A stretch of 64,000 nucleotides of DNA from Ww85 sp963745765 (GCA_963745765.1 CAVUYQ010000011.1:62001-126000), one strand, 5' to 3'. Positions 36,353 to 45,841 are shown, numbered from the stretch's first letter. Program-made: numbers and translations. The notes: a model not told the origin generated them from the sequence alone.

Positions 36353-37378
36353 TCATTCAGCACCGTTCAGGCAGGTCAGCGGTGCAATCTGCCTGCCATC
36401 TGCTATCCGGCATTCTACCAGCACACTATTGGCCCCGATATGAACATTCGATCCGACAACCCCATCCCTGATAAAGACGTTGGGTTCGATGCAGCAGCCG
36501 GAGCCCACCGTTGAGGAACCGGTTATGATGACGTTCGGGCAAAGGAGGCAATCGCTGCCAATATGTGCCGTAGGGGCAACGGAGGTGCTGAACGGGTCCT
36601 GCATGGTGATGCCGGAAGCCATCAGCTCATTATTCCGGCGGGCCTGTATCTCGCGATGGGCCTGCGCCAGTTCGATCCGGGAATTAACGCCGAGAACATG
36701 GACTGGAAAGGGGTGCTCATATTTGCCGACCCTGATTCCCTGCCGGACGGCAATGGCGACGATATCGGTGAGGTACATCTCTCCCTGGCTGTTGTCCGTG
36801 GTAAGTTGCTTGAGTGCTGCAAAGAGAAACTCTTTTTCTACACAGTAGATGCCTGCATTGATTTCCCTGATCATCTTCTGTGGATCAGTTGCGTCCTTTT
36901 CCTCTACCACCGCCACTACATTACCCGCTTCATCGCACAGGATTCTTCCGTAATTGCTTGGATTCTTGAGTCTTGTGGTGATGATGGTGAGTTTTGAACC
37001 CGTTGCCTGATGAAGATCATACATCTCCTCAAGGTGTCGTGTCATCAGTAATGGCGAGTCACCGCACAAAATCATGACCTGGCCGGAGAAGTCTGCCAGG
37101 TGAGGTTCTGCGCAGAGCACGGCATGCCCGGTTCCATTTTGCTCTTTCTGTTCAACACAGTCGACATCATAGCCGGCAAGGGTCTGCTCAACTTCGGCGC
37201 GCTGATGGCCGACAATGACGATTGCTCTTGCCGGACGCAGCGGTTTGACCGCATTGAGGACGTGATGTACCATTGGCTGGTAAAATACCTCGTGCAGCAC
37301 TTTTGCCCGGGACGATTTCATGCGTGTCCCTTTTCCTGCAGCGAGAATGATGGTGGCAAGGGATGAGTGATCGGTCAT
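36353..37378 (-). CDS. GlmU-like UDP-GlcNAc pyrophosphorylase, short form
   Basis: 341 residues. The N-terminal nucleotidyltransferase has LAAGKGTRMKSSRAKVLHEV (about 12-31), QKEQNGTGHAV, CGDSPLL and EINAGIYCVE. The C-terminal part has only a few left-handed beta-helix turns (VAPTAHIGSDCLLCPNVII) and ends at residue 341, whereas bifunctional GlmU is about 450; the acetyltransferase active site is therefore missing. It likely makes UDP-GlcNAc from already acetylated GlcNAc-1-P or acts on another sugar phosphate. First gene of the 37378-34265 operon. Confidence 0.87.
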   Translation of the reverse strand: MTDHSSLATIILAAGKGTRMKSSRAKVLHEVFYQPMVHHVLNAVKPLRPARAIVIVGHQRAEVEQTLAGYDVDCVEQKEQNGTGHAVLCAEPHLADFSGQVMILCGDSPLLMTRHLEEMYDLHQATGSKLTIITTRLKNPSNYGRILCDEAGNVVAVVEEKDATDPQKMIREINAGIYCVEKEFLFAALKQLTTDNSQGEMYLTDIVAIAVRQGIRVGKYEHPFPVHVLGVNSRIELAQAHREIQARRNNELMASGITMQDPFSTSVAPTAHIGSDCLLCPNVIITGSSTVGSGCCIEPNVFIRDGVVGSNVHIGANSVLVECRIADGRQIAPLTCLNGAE

Positions 37379-37697
37379 GTCTGTCTGCTCAAAAAAGAGG
37401 TGGTCTTTGATCCTTGAAATCTGCTGGAACCTATCCTGTCAAGGCCCATCTGTCAATGACCTTTAGCGGGGAATTGAGTATGCGGGCAGCAGGGTGGCCG
37501 ATTGTATGGTGTGTTGAACCCGTTTGCCTGAGAAGTCATGACCCGGACTGCCGCATGTCTTCGTTTTCATGGAATTAGCCCTTTTTCGACACTCACTGAT
37601 ACGTTATACTATTCTTTGTGTTGCTGCCTTAATCGTTGTTGCGGTTCTGCCGCCGGTTGCGATTTATCTATGAGAAATTTAATCATGGAGAAATACA
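37379..37697. other. Divergent promoter region between the GlmU-like and nitroreductase genes
   Basis: 319 bases with no gene. A TATACT hexamer (37605-37610) may be a -10 box for the plus-strand nitroreductase gene, but no good -35 box is spaced from it. ATG 37698 is preceded by GGAGAA. Confidence 0.4.
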
Positions 37698-38210
37698 ATG
37701 GAATTAATTGAAGCAATCAGGACTCGCCGCAGTATCAGGAATTTTCGAGATGAAAATGTTTCTGATGCGCTGATTGAAAAGCTGATCAGTGCGGCAATGC
37801 TGGCTCCTTCAGCAGGGAACCAGCAATCGTGGCAATTTATTGTGATCAGGGATGCCGAAAAACGTGCCGCTGTCCCCTCCTTTCATCCTTACTGCAAAAT
37901 GATTGAGCAGGCACCGGTGGCTATTCTGGTCTGCGGTGATCCCGATGGGAAGAAATGGCCTGATTTCTGGGTTCAGGATTGCAGCGCTGCCGTTCAGAAT
38001 CTGCTCCTGGCTGCTTGCGCGGAAGGTTTAGGGGCCGTCTGGACAGGCGTGTATCCGCTCGAGGATCGCGTGAAAGGCTGTCGCGCAACGTTTGCCGTTC
38101 CGGAACATATTATCCCCTTTGCCCTCATTCCGATTGGCTGGCCCAAGGAACACCCTTATAAAAGCGTTGACAGGTTCAAACCGGAACTGATCCACCGGGA
38201 TATCTTTTAG
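37698..38210 (+). CDS. Nitroreductase family protein
   Basis: 170 residues, single-domain FMN-binding fold. RTRRSIRNFRDENVSDALIEKLI (about 8-30) with the conserved FMN-contacting Arg residues, MLAPSAGNQQSWQFIVI (about 34-50), AAVQNLLLAACAEGLGAVWTGV and a C-terminal HPYKSVDRFKPELIH. Flavin-dependent NAD(P)H oxidoreductase, substrate not predictable. The short length is typical of clostridial and delta-proteobacterial members. Confidence 0.92.
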   Translation: MELIEAIRTRRSIRNFRDENVSDALIEKLISAAMLAPSAGNQQSWQFIVIRDAEKRAAVPSFHPYCKMIEQAPVAILVCGDPDGKKWPDFWVQDCSAAVQNLLLAACAEGLGAVWTGVYPLEDRVKGCRATFAVPEHIIPFALIPIGWPKEHPYKSVDRFKPELIHRDIF

Positions 38211-38539
38211 GATCAGGGAAGAAATGTCAGCTGAAAAATATCGGGCGGAAATTGCCTCTCATTCCGCTCACCGGGTTGGCAGCCGGAGCAAAACGGCAGG
38301 AAATGGAAAGGGTTTTCTGTTCATTGATAAGCGAGAGGAGCCTGATCAAGCCATAAGAAACACCCATGTATTTCCTTTTAAAATAAAATGTTTTTCATTC
38401 TTATATACTGTCAGTATCTGTCGGAGGAATGGTGTTGATGCGTTCTTTTTATTGAAATAACTGTAGATGACTGGTAATCATACTTACTATGCGGGTCGCT
38501 GATTGGCGGTATAAACCCTCTGCTGTATGAGGTTTGTTC
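38211..38539. other. 329-bp gap before the polyferredoxin gene
   Basis: No supported gene. A 78-codon frame (38224-38460) has poor composition and no ribosome site. AT-rich sequence around 38380-38420 may hold the promoter of the following operon. Confidence 0.4.
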
Positions 38540-40387
38540 ATGAGTAAGAAATACATAACCTGTATGCTTGCGCCTGATTTCAAAACAGCAGAGCTTGATC
38601 TAACTCCCGGGCAACCTGTTTCCGCCGGAGACCCGAAGATCCGGATTGCCGGAGGCTTTCCCTCTCTTTTTCCTGATACTGTTTTCCCCCTGTCCGCCAC
38701 CCTGCAACTGAACAGTGACCTGAGCACTATGCCGCAAGCAATGCTGGAAGAGATTGCCCGGGCAGAGTTGGGGCGCCATAATCGCGCGGCGGTAAGGAAC
38801 TACACGGTGGATCCGAGTTTTGTCGTCTGTGCTGTTGCCTCTGACAGCCAGCTACTTGAAGGCTTTATTGACACCTACGGCGGTATCCTGGAAATTGAAC
38901 CACTCCTGCTTGAAGATGATCACCCGGAATATGCCCAGGTGACCACGGTGGAAATACTGCCGCGGACTTCCGGATATGAAATTACCGCCACCGTTCGCTC
39001 CCCTGTTGATATGCATGCCTGCACCTATTGCGGATCTTGCGGAGCAGTTTGTCCGGAAGACTGTATCAGTCCCTCTCTTCGATTTGACTATAGCCGCTGC
39101 ACCTTCTGCCGGGAATGTGAAAAAACGTGTGAAGTAAATGCCATAGACATCTACGGGGTAGAGAAAAAGACGATTCATTCGCCGGCCATTATCGTGCTCG
39201 GCGATGTCAAGGTCGATCTGCCTGAAGACCTCAGCGGTATCTATTCCGAACCGCGGCTTGCTGAGTACTTCAAAACCCTGTGTGTCATGGAGGTTGAGGA
39301 AGCCCTCCAGTGTAATAATACCTTATGCCATTACAGCGGACGCCTGGGTGGAGGATGCAATCTTTGTTATGAGCAGTGTCCTTCCGGAGCCATCAGGCGT
39401 GACGGTGATGGTGTGCATGTCGACAGTCTTCTCTGCACTGAATGCGGGCAATGTGTTTCGGTGTGCCCGACTGGTGCCATAGACTATCACCGTTTTTCTG
39501 ATAAATCCTTTATTGACTACTTCAGTACCCTCTCCCTTGCTGCTGTCGATGCGATTGTACTGGGCCGGAGTGAAACCCTGCATCGCTACTGGTGGAAGGA
39601 GAATGGACGATCATCAAAGAATATGTTTTTCCTCGAGTATCCCCGCCTCGAGGCCCTGTCTCTTTTTCACTTTTTACACCTGTTCCATCGTGGGGCCAGG
39701 CAGGTACTGCTTCTGGCTGACTCCCGGAGTGAGTTTGACTCCGCCTGCTGCCGTGAGGCTCGGGCTGCCGGTCGGCTGCTGGAATCTCTGTTTGGCGTTG
39801 CGGATCTGGTTAAAATCTGTTCCTCAGATGATCTCCGTGTTTCTGAGGCACTGCCGGCTTTACCGCAGATCTGCCAGCATCAGGGCCGGCCTTTTGAAAA
39901 TAGACGACAGCGGTTGGCAGATCTGCTGCTCGGCTGTTACCGCCATTTTAATCAGGAGATCACCCTTGGCAGCACTTATGGGGCTTTTGGCACCGTCCTC
40001 TGCGATACCTCGCGTTGTACTCACTGTTTCGCCTGTCTCAACGATTGCAAGGTGGGTGCCCTGCGTGCCGGTGACGACGCGCATAGTCTGCTCTTTGTTC
40101 CGGGTCTCTGCGTAGGTTGCGGCGTCTGTGCCCGTATTTGCCCGGAGGATGCGCTCAGGGTCGGCAAGGAGACGGTTCTCGGGGCCGCCTTTCTAGAGCC
40201 GATAGAACTGGCAAGGGCCCAACCGATGCTTTGTAAACAATGCGGCAAGGAATTCGGTACCAGGAAGGCTTTTGAAAAGGTGATGAAAATGCTGGTCAGC
40301 AGGAATTTGGCCGACAAGGGTCATTTTGAATATTGCGGTACCTGCCGGGTCGTGAAACTCTTTGAAACAAATAAGCAGTCGCAATGA
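38540..40387 (+). CDS. Multi-cluster 4Fe-4S polyferredoxin, formate dehydrogenase-associated
   Basis: 615 residues from ATG 38540 (MSKKYITCMLAPDFK), with GAGG upstream; a TTG two codons earlier is less likely. An N-terminal domain of about 155 residues without cysteine motifs is followed by CTYCGSCGAVCPEDC and CTFCRECEKTCEVNA (about 160-200), CNLCYEQCPSGA and CTECGQCVSVCPTGA (about 275-315), a 170-residue cysteine-poor domain, CTHCFACLNDCKVGA and CVGCGVCARICPEDA (about 490-535), and terminal CKQCGK and CGTC. No signal sequence, so cytoplasmic. It overlaps the TorD-like chaperone gene by 4 bases and precedes the formate dehydrogenase operon; it may transfer electrons for, or help mature, the molybdo/tungsto-enzyme. 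Confidence 0.85.
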   Translation: MSKKYITCMLAPDFKTAELDLTPGQPVSAGDPKIRIAGGFPSLFPDTVFPLSATLQLNSDLSTMPQAMLEEIARAELGRHNRAAVRNYTVDPSFVVCAVASDSQLLEGFIDTYGGILEIEPLLLEDDHPEYAQVTTVEILPRTSGYEITATVRSPVDMHACTYCGSCGAVCPEDCISPSLRFDYSRCTFCRECEKTCEVNAIDIYGVEKKTIHSPAIIVLGDVKVDLPEDLSGIYSEPRLAEYFKTLCVMEVEEALQCNNTLCHYSGRLGGGCNLCYEQCPSGAIRRDGDGVHVDSLLCTECGQCVSVCPTGAIDYHRFSDKSFIDYFSTLSLAAVDAIVLGRSETLHRYWWKENGRSSKNMFFLEYPRLEALSLFHFLHLFHRGARQVLLLADSRSEFDSACCREARAAGRLLESLFGVADLVKICSSDDLRVSEALPALPQICQHQGRPFENRRQRLADLLLGCYRHFNQEITLGSTYGAFGTVLCDTSRCTHCFACLNDCKVGALRAGDDAHSLLFVPGLCVGCGVCARICPEDALRVGKETVLGAAFLEPIELARAQPMLCKQCGKEFGTRKAFEKVMKMLVSRNLADKGHFEYCGTCRVVKLFETNKQSQ

Positions 40388-40998
40388 ATAAGACGAGTGA
40401 GAGGGATATCGGCCGGGTAAGGCTGCGCTTCATTGACCTGATAAAATCGTTCTTCATCGAGAAACCGGATGCTGAAAAATTGAGCAGATGGAGAGGGCTT
40501 TTCTCGGCATTGTCCGCCGAACAGATCAGCCCGCTTCTCGATAGTGCCGTGCTCCGGATACTGGAGCTGCTAGGCAGCAAAGGTTTGAAAGACATTCAGG
40601 ATGAGTTTTATGTGCTGTTTAGCGATCCCTTTAGTGAGAACCTTGTCAGTCTGTCGGCTTCTTTTTATGCCGATGGCAAAAGTCATGGGCAGACGTTGGC
40701 CGACTTCAGGGGCTTTCTTGCTTTAGCCGGTGTACGAAAGGCTGACACTGTCCGTGATGCCGAGGATACACTGCCGGTCATGATAGATTGCCTGGCAAGC
40801 CTCATTGAACGGGAGAAAGAGGATGAACCGCAGACCAGGCAACTCCAGGACGTGCTGGTGACTGACTATCTGGCGCCCCTTGCCCGGCGTTTGGCGAGAG
40901 CCTTGCAGGAGAATGAACAAGCCTTGTTTTATGAGGCATTTGGCCGGTTCGTGCTTGCTTATATCGAGCTTGATCAGGCCCTTTTCGAGGCCGTATAG
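40384..40998 (+). CDS. TorD/DmsD-family molybdoenzyme chaperone
   Basis: 204 residues, all-helical. The signature EFYVLFSDPFSENLVSLSASFYADG (about 75-100) fits the E/DxxxLFxxP..P..S.Y motif, and DEPQTRQLQDVLVTDYLAPLARRL matches the second helical motif of the family. Such chaperones bind Tat signal peptides and insert cofactors into molybdoenzymes. Its start overlaps the polyferredoxin stop, and a Tat-dependent formate dehydrogenase lies 0.5 kb downstream, the obvious client. Confidence 0.9.
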   Translation: MNKTSERDIGRVRLRFIDLIKSFFIEKPDAEKLSRWRGLFSALSAEQISPLLDSAVLRILELLGSKGLKDIQDEFYVLFSDPFSENLVSLSASFYADGKSHGQTLADFRGFLALAGVRKADTVRDAEDTLPVMIDCLASLIEREKEDEPQTRQLQDVLVTDYLAPLARRLARALQENEQALFYEAFGRFVLAYIELDQALFEAV

Positions 40999-41042
40999 CA
41001 AACTGCAGTGGATACGATCGATGACGGAGCAATCAAACATAA

Positions 41043-41212
41043 AGGGTACTTTGAATAATTCGATTATTCGATCGAGATCAAGGCATGTAAGAAATTTTAC
41101 CGTAGGCGCCCGGCAGGAAATACTCTTGGGCTGCCTGTAATTGAGATTCCGAGGATAAAATTTCAAGCATAACGAAGAGATCGACCGAAAAGGCAATTAT
41201 TCAAGGCGGCCT
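41043..41212 (-). repeat. Dispersed TIR element, copy C (inverted)
   Basis: About 170 bp, full length, in the opposite orientation to copies A, B and D. Read on the minus strand it starts GCCGCCTTGAATAATTGCC, includes GATCTCTTCG, TTTTATCCTCGGAAT, CAAGAGTATTTCCTGC, TAAAATTTCTTACATG and ends AATTATTCAAAGTACCC. It sits in the gap between the TorD-like gene and the formate dehydrogenase Tat-target gene, where it could influence transcription of the fdh operon. Confidence 0.85.
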
Positions 41213-41234
41213 AAATTCTCAACAGGAGGAGGAG

Positions 41235-41426
41235 ATGATGAAAGAGGAAAAAGAGTTGAGACGTTCATTCCTCAAGCGCCTGCTGGCCGGATCGGCTGTT
41301 GTTGCGACATCAATAGCGGCAGGCAGACCGGCTAAAGCGAATAAACAGGCATCGGTTCTGAGGGAGGGTGATGAAGTACTCTACAAGGAAACTAAGGCAT
41401 TCAAAAAGTACTACGAGACACTGTGA
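41235..41426 (+). CDS. Formate dehydrogenase region Tat-target small protein
   Basis: 63 residues (62 if ATG 41238 is used, which is better spaced from AGGAGGAGG). The twin-arginine signal LRRSFLKRLLAGSAVVATS is followed by a short mature part (GDEVLYKETKAFKKYYETL). It matches the description of the TIGR02811-type formate dehydrogenase region Tat-target peptides found immediately upstream of Tat-exported formate dehydrogenases. Its function is unproven; a role as a small subunit or maturation factor is inferred from location, 66 bases before the alpha subunit. Confidence 0.85.
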   Translation: MMKEEKELRRSFLKRLLAGSAVVATSIAAGRPAKANKQASVLREGDEVLYKETKAFKKYYETL

Positions 41427-41492
41427 TCCTGTAACCGCATGAGAAAATCTCATAAAATCACCCAAAGTTAATGAGATAAGGAGACTTGTACA

Positions 41493-44299
41493 ATGGCCAA
41501 AAGCAAGATAAGAAAAGTTGCATCGGCTGATTCGACGAGCAGCGGTCGCCGTGTAACACTCAACCCTAAGGTTGCCAGACGATCGTTTTTGAAATTGTCT
41601 GCTGCCACTGCTGCCTTAACGGGAGCAGCGATGACTTCCCGTTTGACGGCGCCTGCCTCGGCGGCCTCCGGAAAAACAAATCCGTATGAAGGCTCCAAGA
41701 CCGTAAGGACCATCTGTAGTTATTGTGCTGTTGGCTGCGGTATTGAGGCGGAGGTTCAGAATGGTGTCTGGGTTCGTCAGGAAGTTGCCCAGGATCATCC
41801 TGTTTCCCGGGGAGCACACTGCTGTAAAGGCGCCGGTGCCATCGATATGGTCACCAGTGAAAAACGGCTAAAAAATCCACTGAAACGGGTAAATGGCAAG
41901 TGGACGAATATTTCCTGGGACCAGGCTCTCGACGAGATCAGCGCAAAATTACTTGATCTGCGTAAAAAAGATGGCCCGGATGCCCTGCATTTTAACGGCA
42001 GCGCCAAAGTCTCAAATGAAATGGCCTATCTGCAGCGGAAATTTGCTGCCTTCTGGGGGTCGAATAACATCGATCACCAGGCCCGTATCTGTCACTCCAC
42101 CACCGTGGCCGGTGTCGCCAATACGTGGGGGTACGGTGCGATGACCAACAGCCTGAACGATATCAGGCATGCCAAAAGTATGATTTTTATCGGCTCAAAC
42201 GCCGCTGAAGCCCATCCTATTGCCATGCAGCATGTCCTTCATGCAAAAGAGAAAAACAATGCACCGTTTATTGTTGTCGATCCGCGGCGCACGAAACTGG
42301 CTGCCAAGGCCACGGACTACATTCGTATCCGTCCGGGTACGGATGTGGCCTTCATGATGGGCCTTATCAACGCGGTTATTGCCAACGGCTGGGAAGATAA
42401 GGAGTTCATCCGGACCAGGGTCGCCGGTTATCGAGGAAATGGCTGCGGTGGCCGTGCACTATACGCCGGAGGTTGTTGAAAACGTTACCGGTATTCCCGC
42501 TGCCGAGGTGACAAGGATCGCCCGGATCCTCGGCAGAAAACCGACCGACATCTCTGACCTGGTGCATGGGCGGTACCCAGCATTCTATCGGTTCATCCAT
42601 TACCCGTACGTTCTGTATCCTGCAGCTGGTACTTGGCAATATGGGGAAATCAGGTGGTGGTACCAATATCTTCCGTGGACATGATAATGTTCAGGGCGCA
42701 ACGGACATGTGTGTTCTCTCAGACAATTTGCCGGCTTATTACGGCCTGAGCGACGGCGCCTGGAAACACTGGTGCCAGGTATGGGATGTCGATTATGACT
42801 ATATCAAGGGCCGTTTCCCGGCAAAAGAGTGGATGAATAACACGGGTTTCACCCTGGCCCGCTGGTATGAAGGTGTGCTGGGCGAAGAAAAGATTACCAC
42901 CCCTACTCCAATTAAAGCCATGATTCAATGGGGTTGCGGCTCTAATTCCAATTCCCAGTACAACAGGGTGGTCAAGGCATTAAATATGCTGGAATTGCTG
43001 GTAATAGTAGATCCTTTCCCGACGATCGCGGCCGCGGTTACCAAAACCGACAATGTCTATATCCTGCCGAGTTCCAGTCAGTATGAGACATCCGGCAGCG
43101 TCACTTCCACCTCACGCCAGATTCAATGGCGTTATAAGGTGGTCGATCCAATCTATGATAGTAAGGATGACTACCAGATCATGGAACTGCTGGTGAATAA
43201 ACTTGGTTTTGCCGATGAGTTCTATAAAAATATCAAGGAAGTCCCGGAAGATATTACCCGGGAACTTGGGGCTGGTTCTTTGACCATCGGCTACAATGGC
43301 CAGACCCCAGAGCGAATCAAGAAACATATGGAGAACTGGCATACCTTTGATATTGATGACTCTGCAGGCCATCGGTGGACCCTGTGATGGTGATTATTAC
43401 GGCATGCCATGGCCGTGCTGGACCGATGAGCATCCCGGCACGCCAATACTCTATGATATCTCAAAACCGGTAGCAGAAGGCGGATTGCCGTTCCGTAATC
43501 GATTCGGTGATGAGAGGACATATGAGAGCAGCGGCCGCACGGAAAACCAGTTGGCCGCTGCAGGTGTTTACAATCCGGGTACCGAGGTAAAAGGCGGCTA
43601 TCCTGAATTCAAGGATGTGGTGCCGGGCACCAACTGGAAGACAGATCTCACCCAGGAAACCCTGAAGGATGGCGATCAGCGCAGGTATGGCACCATTTGG
43701 CAATGCCCGTGCCCGCTGCGTGGTCTGGAATTTCCCGGACAAGGTACCGATCCACCGTGAGCCACTGCATTCACCACGTCCCGGATCTTGATCGAGAAAT
43801 ATCCGACCTATAAGGATCAGCCCAATCAATTCCGGGTTGATACCCGGTATGAGAGCGAACAGAAACCTGATCTGGTCAAGGATTATCCTATTGTTATCAC
43901 AACGGGACGTGTTGTTGAGCATATGGGTGGTGGTGCAGAGACGAGAAGCAACAAATATCTCGCTGAGCTGCAACCGGAAATGTACGTTGAGATAAATCCG
44001 CGTCATGGCCAATAACCTCGGAATCCGCGAAGGTGGCATGGTGATAATCGAGTCACCCGAAGGTGCTAAAATTAAGGTTAAAGCCAAATTAACCAAGCGT
44101 GTTGATGAAAAGACAATCTTCATGCCATTCCATTTTGCCGGAACTTTGATGGGTGAGTCCTATGATCAAAGATTATCCAGATGGACATGCACCGTTTACT
44201 GTCGGTGACCCGGCCAATATCGTCACCAATTATGGCTATGACATAGTCACCCAGATGCAGTCTACCAAAGATGGTCTGTGTAAAGTCACCCGTGCTTAA
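41493..44299 (+). pseudogene. fdhA: Formate dehydrogenase alpha subunit, eight apparent single-base insertions
   Basis: Tat signal [19 protein letters not shown], 4Fe-4S ligands [13 protein letters not shown], molybdopterin/tungstopterin fold, and active-site Cys200 in [11 protein letters not shown] where many homologues have selenocysteine. Continuous family sequence is recovered only by removing one base near each of 42432, 42545, 43358, 43736, 43776, 43785, 44004 and 44164; after that, 2799 nt encode 932 residues ending CKVTRA. Later landmarks include WCMGGTQHSIG, MGGGAETRSNKYLAELQPEMYVEINPR split across frames, and FHFAGTLMG. The periplasmic catalytic subunit would oxidise formate. All changes are insertions, which fits uncorrected long-read errors better than decay. 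Followed 27 bases later by the beta subunit. Confidence 0.88.
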
Positions 44300-44326
44300 T
44301 CAACGTTGAATGAGGAGGAATAAATA

Positions 44327-44920
44327 ATGGCAAGAATGAAATTCTTATGTGACGTTGAGCGCTGTATTGATTGCGGTGGTTGCGTTGTAGCCTGTAAAGA
44401 AGGCAATCATGTTCCTGTTGGCGTTAACCGCCGCCGGGTTGTAACCTTAAAACAGGGAGAGCCCGGGGAGAAATCGATCTCGGTTTCCTGTATGCATTGC
44501 GCCGATGCGCCCTGTATCGCTGTCTGTCCGGTCGATGCCATCTATCAGCGTGCAGATGGTATTGTTCTGGTGAGCAAGAAAACCTGTATCGGTTGCGGTT
44601 ATTGTTTTATGGCCTGTCCGTTCGGTGCCCCGCAGTTTCCCGGCAGGAATGTGTTTGGGGCCCGCGGGGCCATGGATAAATGCACCTTTTGTGCCGGTGG
44701 TCCTGAAGAAACTTTCAGTGAGGAAGAGAAAAAGCTCTATGGCCAGAATCGTATAGCCGAGGGTAAACCGCCCCTCTGCGCCGCAATGTGTGCGACAAAG
44801 GCATTGCTGGCAGGCGATGCCGATGTCGTTGCCGATGTCTACCGGGAACGTGTATTTCCCGTGGTTCAGGCGTCAATGCCTGGGGTTGGGACAAGGCGTA
44901 CAATAAAAAATAACTCGTGA
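44327..44920 (+). CDS. fdhB: Formate dehydrogenase iron-sulfur (beta) subunit
   Basis: As written 197 residues. Sets of cysteines for four 4Fe-4S clusters: CIDCGGCVVACKEG, CMHCADAPCIAVCP, CIGCGYCFMACPFG and CTFCAG..CAAMC. The C-terminal 15 residues look wrong (FPVVQASMPGVGTRR); adding one C in the TTTCCCGTGG run near 44858 gives GSGVNAWGWDKAYNKK ending at 44913, the normal family end. So the true protein is probably 195 residues and the database form slightly wrong. Carries electrons from the alpha subunit to the membrane cytochrome. No membrane anchor of its own. Confidence 0.92.
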   Translation: MARMKFLCDVERCIDCGGCVVACKEGNHVPVGVNRRRVVTLKQGEPGEKSISVSCMHCADAPCIAVCPVDAIYQRADGIVLVSKKTCIGCGYCFMACPFGAPQFPGRNVFGARGAMDKCTFCAGGPEETFSEEEKKLYGQNRIAEGKPPLCAAMCATKALLAGDADVVADVYRERVFPVVQASMPGVGTRRTIKNNS

Positions 44921-44965
44921 AACCCGGGGGGAGCTGCCCCCCGGGATCCTCGCCAAGGAGTTTTT

Positions 44966-45841
44966 ATGCAGCGACTTATTTTACCCGGGATAGTGCTGTT
45001 TGCTGTTCTGGCAGCAAGTTTTGTCATTGGCGCCAATATTGCCGGTGCCGACTTGCTGGCTAATTTTGCTCAAGGTTCGTCTGCTGATTACTACAATGAC
45101 CTCATCAAGTTTATAACCGGTGACTGGCAGCAGTATGGCCGATTATTTACCAATCTGCAGGGACAGCTGTTCTGGAAACTGTTTCTGGGAGTCATAACCG
45201 TGGTGCCTCTGGCCTACTTTCTGCACTATGTGATAGTCGGCCCCATGGAATTTTCACATGATGGTCCGCAAATCCTGTTTTTTCCCCTTTTCACCAGGAT
45301 TGTTCATCTTGTTGCGGCCATCTCCTTTGCTTTTCTGGCAACGACCGGCCTGATGGTTGCCCTCGGCGCATTTCTCGGCGGTGGAACGCTTGTCAGGACT
45401 GCCCGTTTTGTTCATATCGGAGCGGCAATCGTCTTCGCCTGTGATGCACCGCTGATGTTTCTGATGTGGGTGAAAGACATGCTGCCGGCCGTTTATGACA
45501 TCAAGTGGCTGTTTATCCTCGGCGGTTACCTGAGTAAGGAAAAGAAACCGGTGCCCGCCGGAAAATACAATGCCGGCCAGAAGATGTGGTTCTGGGGAGC
45601 AACGCTGGGCGGGGGTGTTATGGCCTATACCGGCTATGTCATCTGGGCCATGCAGGCCCCGCTTGATACCGTGCGCCTTTATGCGATTATTCACAACGCA
45701 CTTGGTGCCTTCCTGGTTGCCTTCTTCCTGACCCACCTGTACATGTCCCTCTTCGCAATCAAAGGCTCCCTGAACAGTATGATTACCGGATATAAGCCGA
45801 AGGACGAGGTCGATATTCTCCACAGCAGATATAACTATTAA
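44966..45841 (+). CDS. fdhC: Formate dehydrogenase cytochrome b (gamma) subunit
   Basis: 291 residues. A signal-anchor or first helix (1-28), an exported segment of about 60 residues, then four transmembrane helices of the FdnI/FdoI type: FTRIVHLVAAISFAFLATTG, RFVHIGAAIVFACDAPLM, GYVIWAMQAPL and IIHNALGAFLVAFFLTHLY. His residues in the helices (RIVH, FVHIG, IHN, THLY) would ligate two b hemes that pass electrons to menaquinone. Third structural gene of the fdh operon, ended by a hairpin terminator. Confidence 0.92.
   Translation: MQRLILPGIVLFAVLAASFVIGANIAGADLLANFAQGSSADYYNDLIKFITGDWQQYGRLFTNLQGQLFWKLFLGVITVVPLAYFLHYVIVGPMEFSHDGPQILFFPLFTRIVHLVAAISFAFLATTGLMVALGAFLGGGTLVRTARFVHIGAAIVFACDAPLMFLMWVKDMLPAVYDIKWLFILGGYLSKEKKPVPAGKYNAGQKMWFWGATLGGGVMAYTGYVIWAMQAPLDTVRLYAIIHNALGAFLVAFFLTHLYMSLFAIKGSLNSMITGYKPKDEVDILHSRYNY

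Noticed and set aside
38224..38460. 78-codon frame after the nitroreductase
   Set aside because: Poor composition, no ribosome site, lies in an AT-rich promoter region.
43385..43760. In-frame TGA codons in formate dehydrogenase alpha as selenocysteine codons
   Set aside because: Family sequence continues in a different frame at each stop, so these are frameshift stops; the catalytic position is a Cys codon upstream.
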